From positions 20,001 to 64,800 of the forward strand of contig NZ_CADDWI010000012.1 of the NCBI RefSeq assembly GCF_902809845.1: a DNA stretch of 44,800 nucleotides, written 5' to 3'. A program made the translations under genes and the position numbers. Numbering within the stretch: the stretch's first letter is position 1; the number at the start of each line of letters is the position of its first letter. The notes under the pieces are model-generated. The model was not told the DNA's origin, searched no databases, and worked only from the letters and a program-made list of their open reading frames with translations. This stretch comes from Chelativorans sp. Marseille-P2723 (lineage in GTDB: Bacteria; Pseudomonadota; Alphaproteobacteria; Rhizobiales; Rhizobiaceae). Of this stretch, positions 43,828 to 44,800 are shown one piece after another.

Positions 43828-44800
43828 TTACAGGTCCAGCACCAGACGCTCGGGATCCTCCAGCACTTCCTTGACGCGGACGAGGAAGGTTACGGCCTCC
43901 TTGCCGTCAACGATGCGGTGGTCGTAGGAAAGCGCCAGGTACATCATCGGGCGGATAACGATCTGGCCTCCCAGCACCATCGGGCGTTCCTGTATCTTGT
44001 GCATGCCCAGTATGCCGGATTGCGGCGCATTGAGGATCGGCGTCGACATCAGCGAGCCATAGACACCGCCATTAGAGATGGTGAAGGTGCCGCCCTGCAT
44101 ATCGGCCATGGAGAGCTTGCCATCGCGGGCAGCAGCACCCAGCCGCCCGATCTCTCTTTCAATCTCGGCAATGCTCATCCGGTCCGCATCGCGCACGACA
44201 GGAACAACAAGGCCGCGATCCGTGCCTACCGCCACACCGATATGGCAGTAATTCTTGTAGATGATATCCGTACCGTCGATCTCCGCATTGACCGCCGGAA
44301 TCTCCTTCAGCGCGTGGCAGACCGCCTTGGTGAAGAAGCCCATGAAGCCAAGCTTCACACCGTGCTTCTTCTCAAAGAGATCCTTGTATTTCTTGCGAAG
44401 ATCCATCACCGCTGTCATGTCCACCTCGTTGAAGGTGGTAAGCATGGCCGCCGCGTTCTGCGCATCCTTGAGGCGGCGGGCGATCGTCTGGCGCAGACGC
44501 GTCATCTTCACCCGCTCCTCACGAATCCCGTCCTCGGCCGGAACCGGCGGGCGGGCCACCTTCGGCATCTCGGCGGGCTCGCTCGGCGCACCGCGTTCGC
44601 GCCGCCCGATGGCGTCCAGCACGTCGCCCTTGAGGATCTGTCCGTCCTTGCCCGAGCCGGAGACCTCGGAAGGCTTTATTCCCTGCTCCTGCATCAGTTT
44701 GGCGGCAGATGGTGCAGGCGGACGGTCGCGCTCCTGAATTTCCGGCTCGCCGCTGATTTCTGCCGTCTTCCGCTCCGCTTCGCGAGTTGTAGAGGCACCG
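43828..44800 (-). CDS. odhB: Dihydrolipoyllysine-residue succinyltransferase (E2 of 2-oxoglutarate dehydrogenase), 5'-truncated by the window edge
   Basis: The E2o core transfers a succinyl group from lipoamide to CoA. The frame is open to base 44800, so the lipoyl domain and start codon lie outside the window. Visible are a Pro/Glu/Arg linker, the peripheral-subunit-binding domain ([31 protein letters not shown]; its first part precedes the ATG at 44694, which is thus internal), and the catalytic domain. [18 protein letters not shown] opens that domain, and it carries the active-site [13 protein letters not shown]. The pattern [34 protein letters not shown] fits E2o better than pyruvate E2. 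lpd follows. Confidence 0.95.
   Translation of the reverse strand, partial: GASTTREAERKTAEISGEPEIQERDRPPAPSAAKLMQEQGIKPSEVSGSGKDGQILKGDVLDAIGRRERGAPSEPAEMPKVARPPVPAEDGIREERVKMTRLRQTIARRLKDAQNAAAMLTTFNEVDMTAVMDLRKKYKDLFEKKHGVKLGFMGFFTKAVCHALKEIPAVNAEIDGTDIIYKNYCHIGVAVGTDRGLVVPVVRDADRMSIAEIEREIGRLGAAARDGKLSMADMQGGTFTISNGGVYGSLMSTPILNAPQSGILGMHKIQERPMVLGGQIVIRPMMYLALSYDHRIVDGKEAVTFLVRVKEVLEDPERLVLDL

Noticed and set aside
1-44800. CRISPR array, toxin-antitoxin pair, prophage or secretion cluster
   Set aside because: No regularly spaced repeats, integrase-with-attachment-site pattern or defence-gene families were seen; apart from the IS remnants the genes are housekeeping.

Overview
The window reads as a core chromosomal segment of an alphaproteobacterium of the order Hyphomicrobiales, most like the Phyllobacteriaceae (Mesorhizobium/Chelativorans/Nitratireductor type). 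The signs are a GC-rich sequence, Rhizobiales-typical families (DUF4167, DUF2125, DUF4164, DUF3108), the lysC-ptsP-prfA-prmC and tkt-gap-pgk-fba gene orders, a SAM-II riboswitch before metA, and the CtrA-pathway regulator CpdR. The taxonomic call is inference from gene content. I see no tRNA, rRNA, CRISPR array, prophage or intact mobile element.

Layout. 1-5400: envelope and stress genes (an M23 endopeptidase cut by the left edge, an L,D-transpeptidase, and ClpB behind a heat-shock-type promoter). 5413-10640: a methyltransferase, glyoxalase II, a DMT permease, a DUF3108 protein, ribosomal protein L28 and the queuosine-precursor transporter YhhQ. Just before yhhQ is what I read as a minimal class-I preQ1 riboswitch whose pseudoknot includes the start codon. 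10673-18259: ubiG, then lysC-ptsP-prfA-prmC and a DUF4167 protein. 18260-18855: debris of two insertion-sequence families. 18856-22054: metA under a SAM-II riboswitch with an intrinsic terminator, divergent from hisC-tyrC. 22107-25270: DUF2125, a ChaC-like cyclotransferase, PlsC-type acyltransferase and YdcF. 25370-28368: ftsEX (with a CtrA-type site upstream of ftsE), hpt and cpdR. 28790-35601: an SDR dehydrogenase, a 53-aa membrane protein and the glycolysis/pentose-phosphate cluster fba-pgk-gap-tkt. 35879-39152: DUF4164, zapA, rimM, trmD, DUF4260 and rplS. 39199-41560: a decayed regulator gene, an xerC gene broken by a 19-bp tandem duplication, and a TraB/GumN protein. 41653-44800: a small membrane protein, lpd and the 3' part of odhB.

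How the genes work together. The tkt/gap/pgk/fba cluster covers lower glycolysis and sugar-phosphate exchange, and lpd/odhB serve the 2-oxoglutarate dehydrogenase complex. lysC and metA supply the aspartate-family amino acids, and hisC/tyrC the tyrosine and histidine branches. prfA/prmC, rpmB, rimM, trmD and rplS are translation genes. FtsEX, ZapA, CpdR, XerC, the M23 enzyme and the L,D-transpeptidase act in cell division, the cell cycle and the wall.

Most of the window is ordinary housekeeping DNA. I did not find a wholly new multi-gene system. The strongest signals beyond the genes are the two metabolite-sensing leaders (preQ1-I at 9991-10019, SAM-II at 19862-19924), the xerC duplication (39914-39951), and an apparently rearranged translation block (36523-39460) bordered by gene remains.
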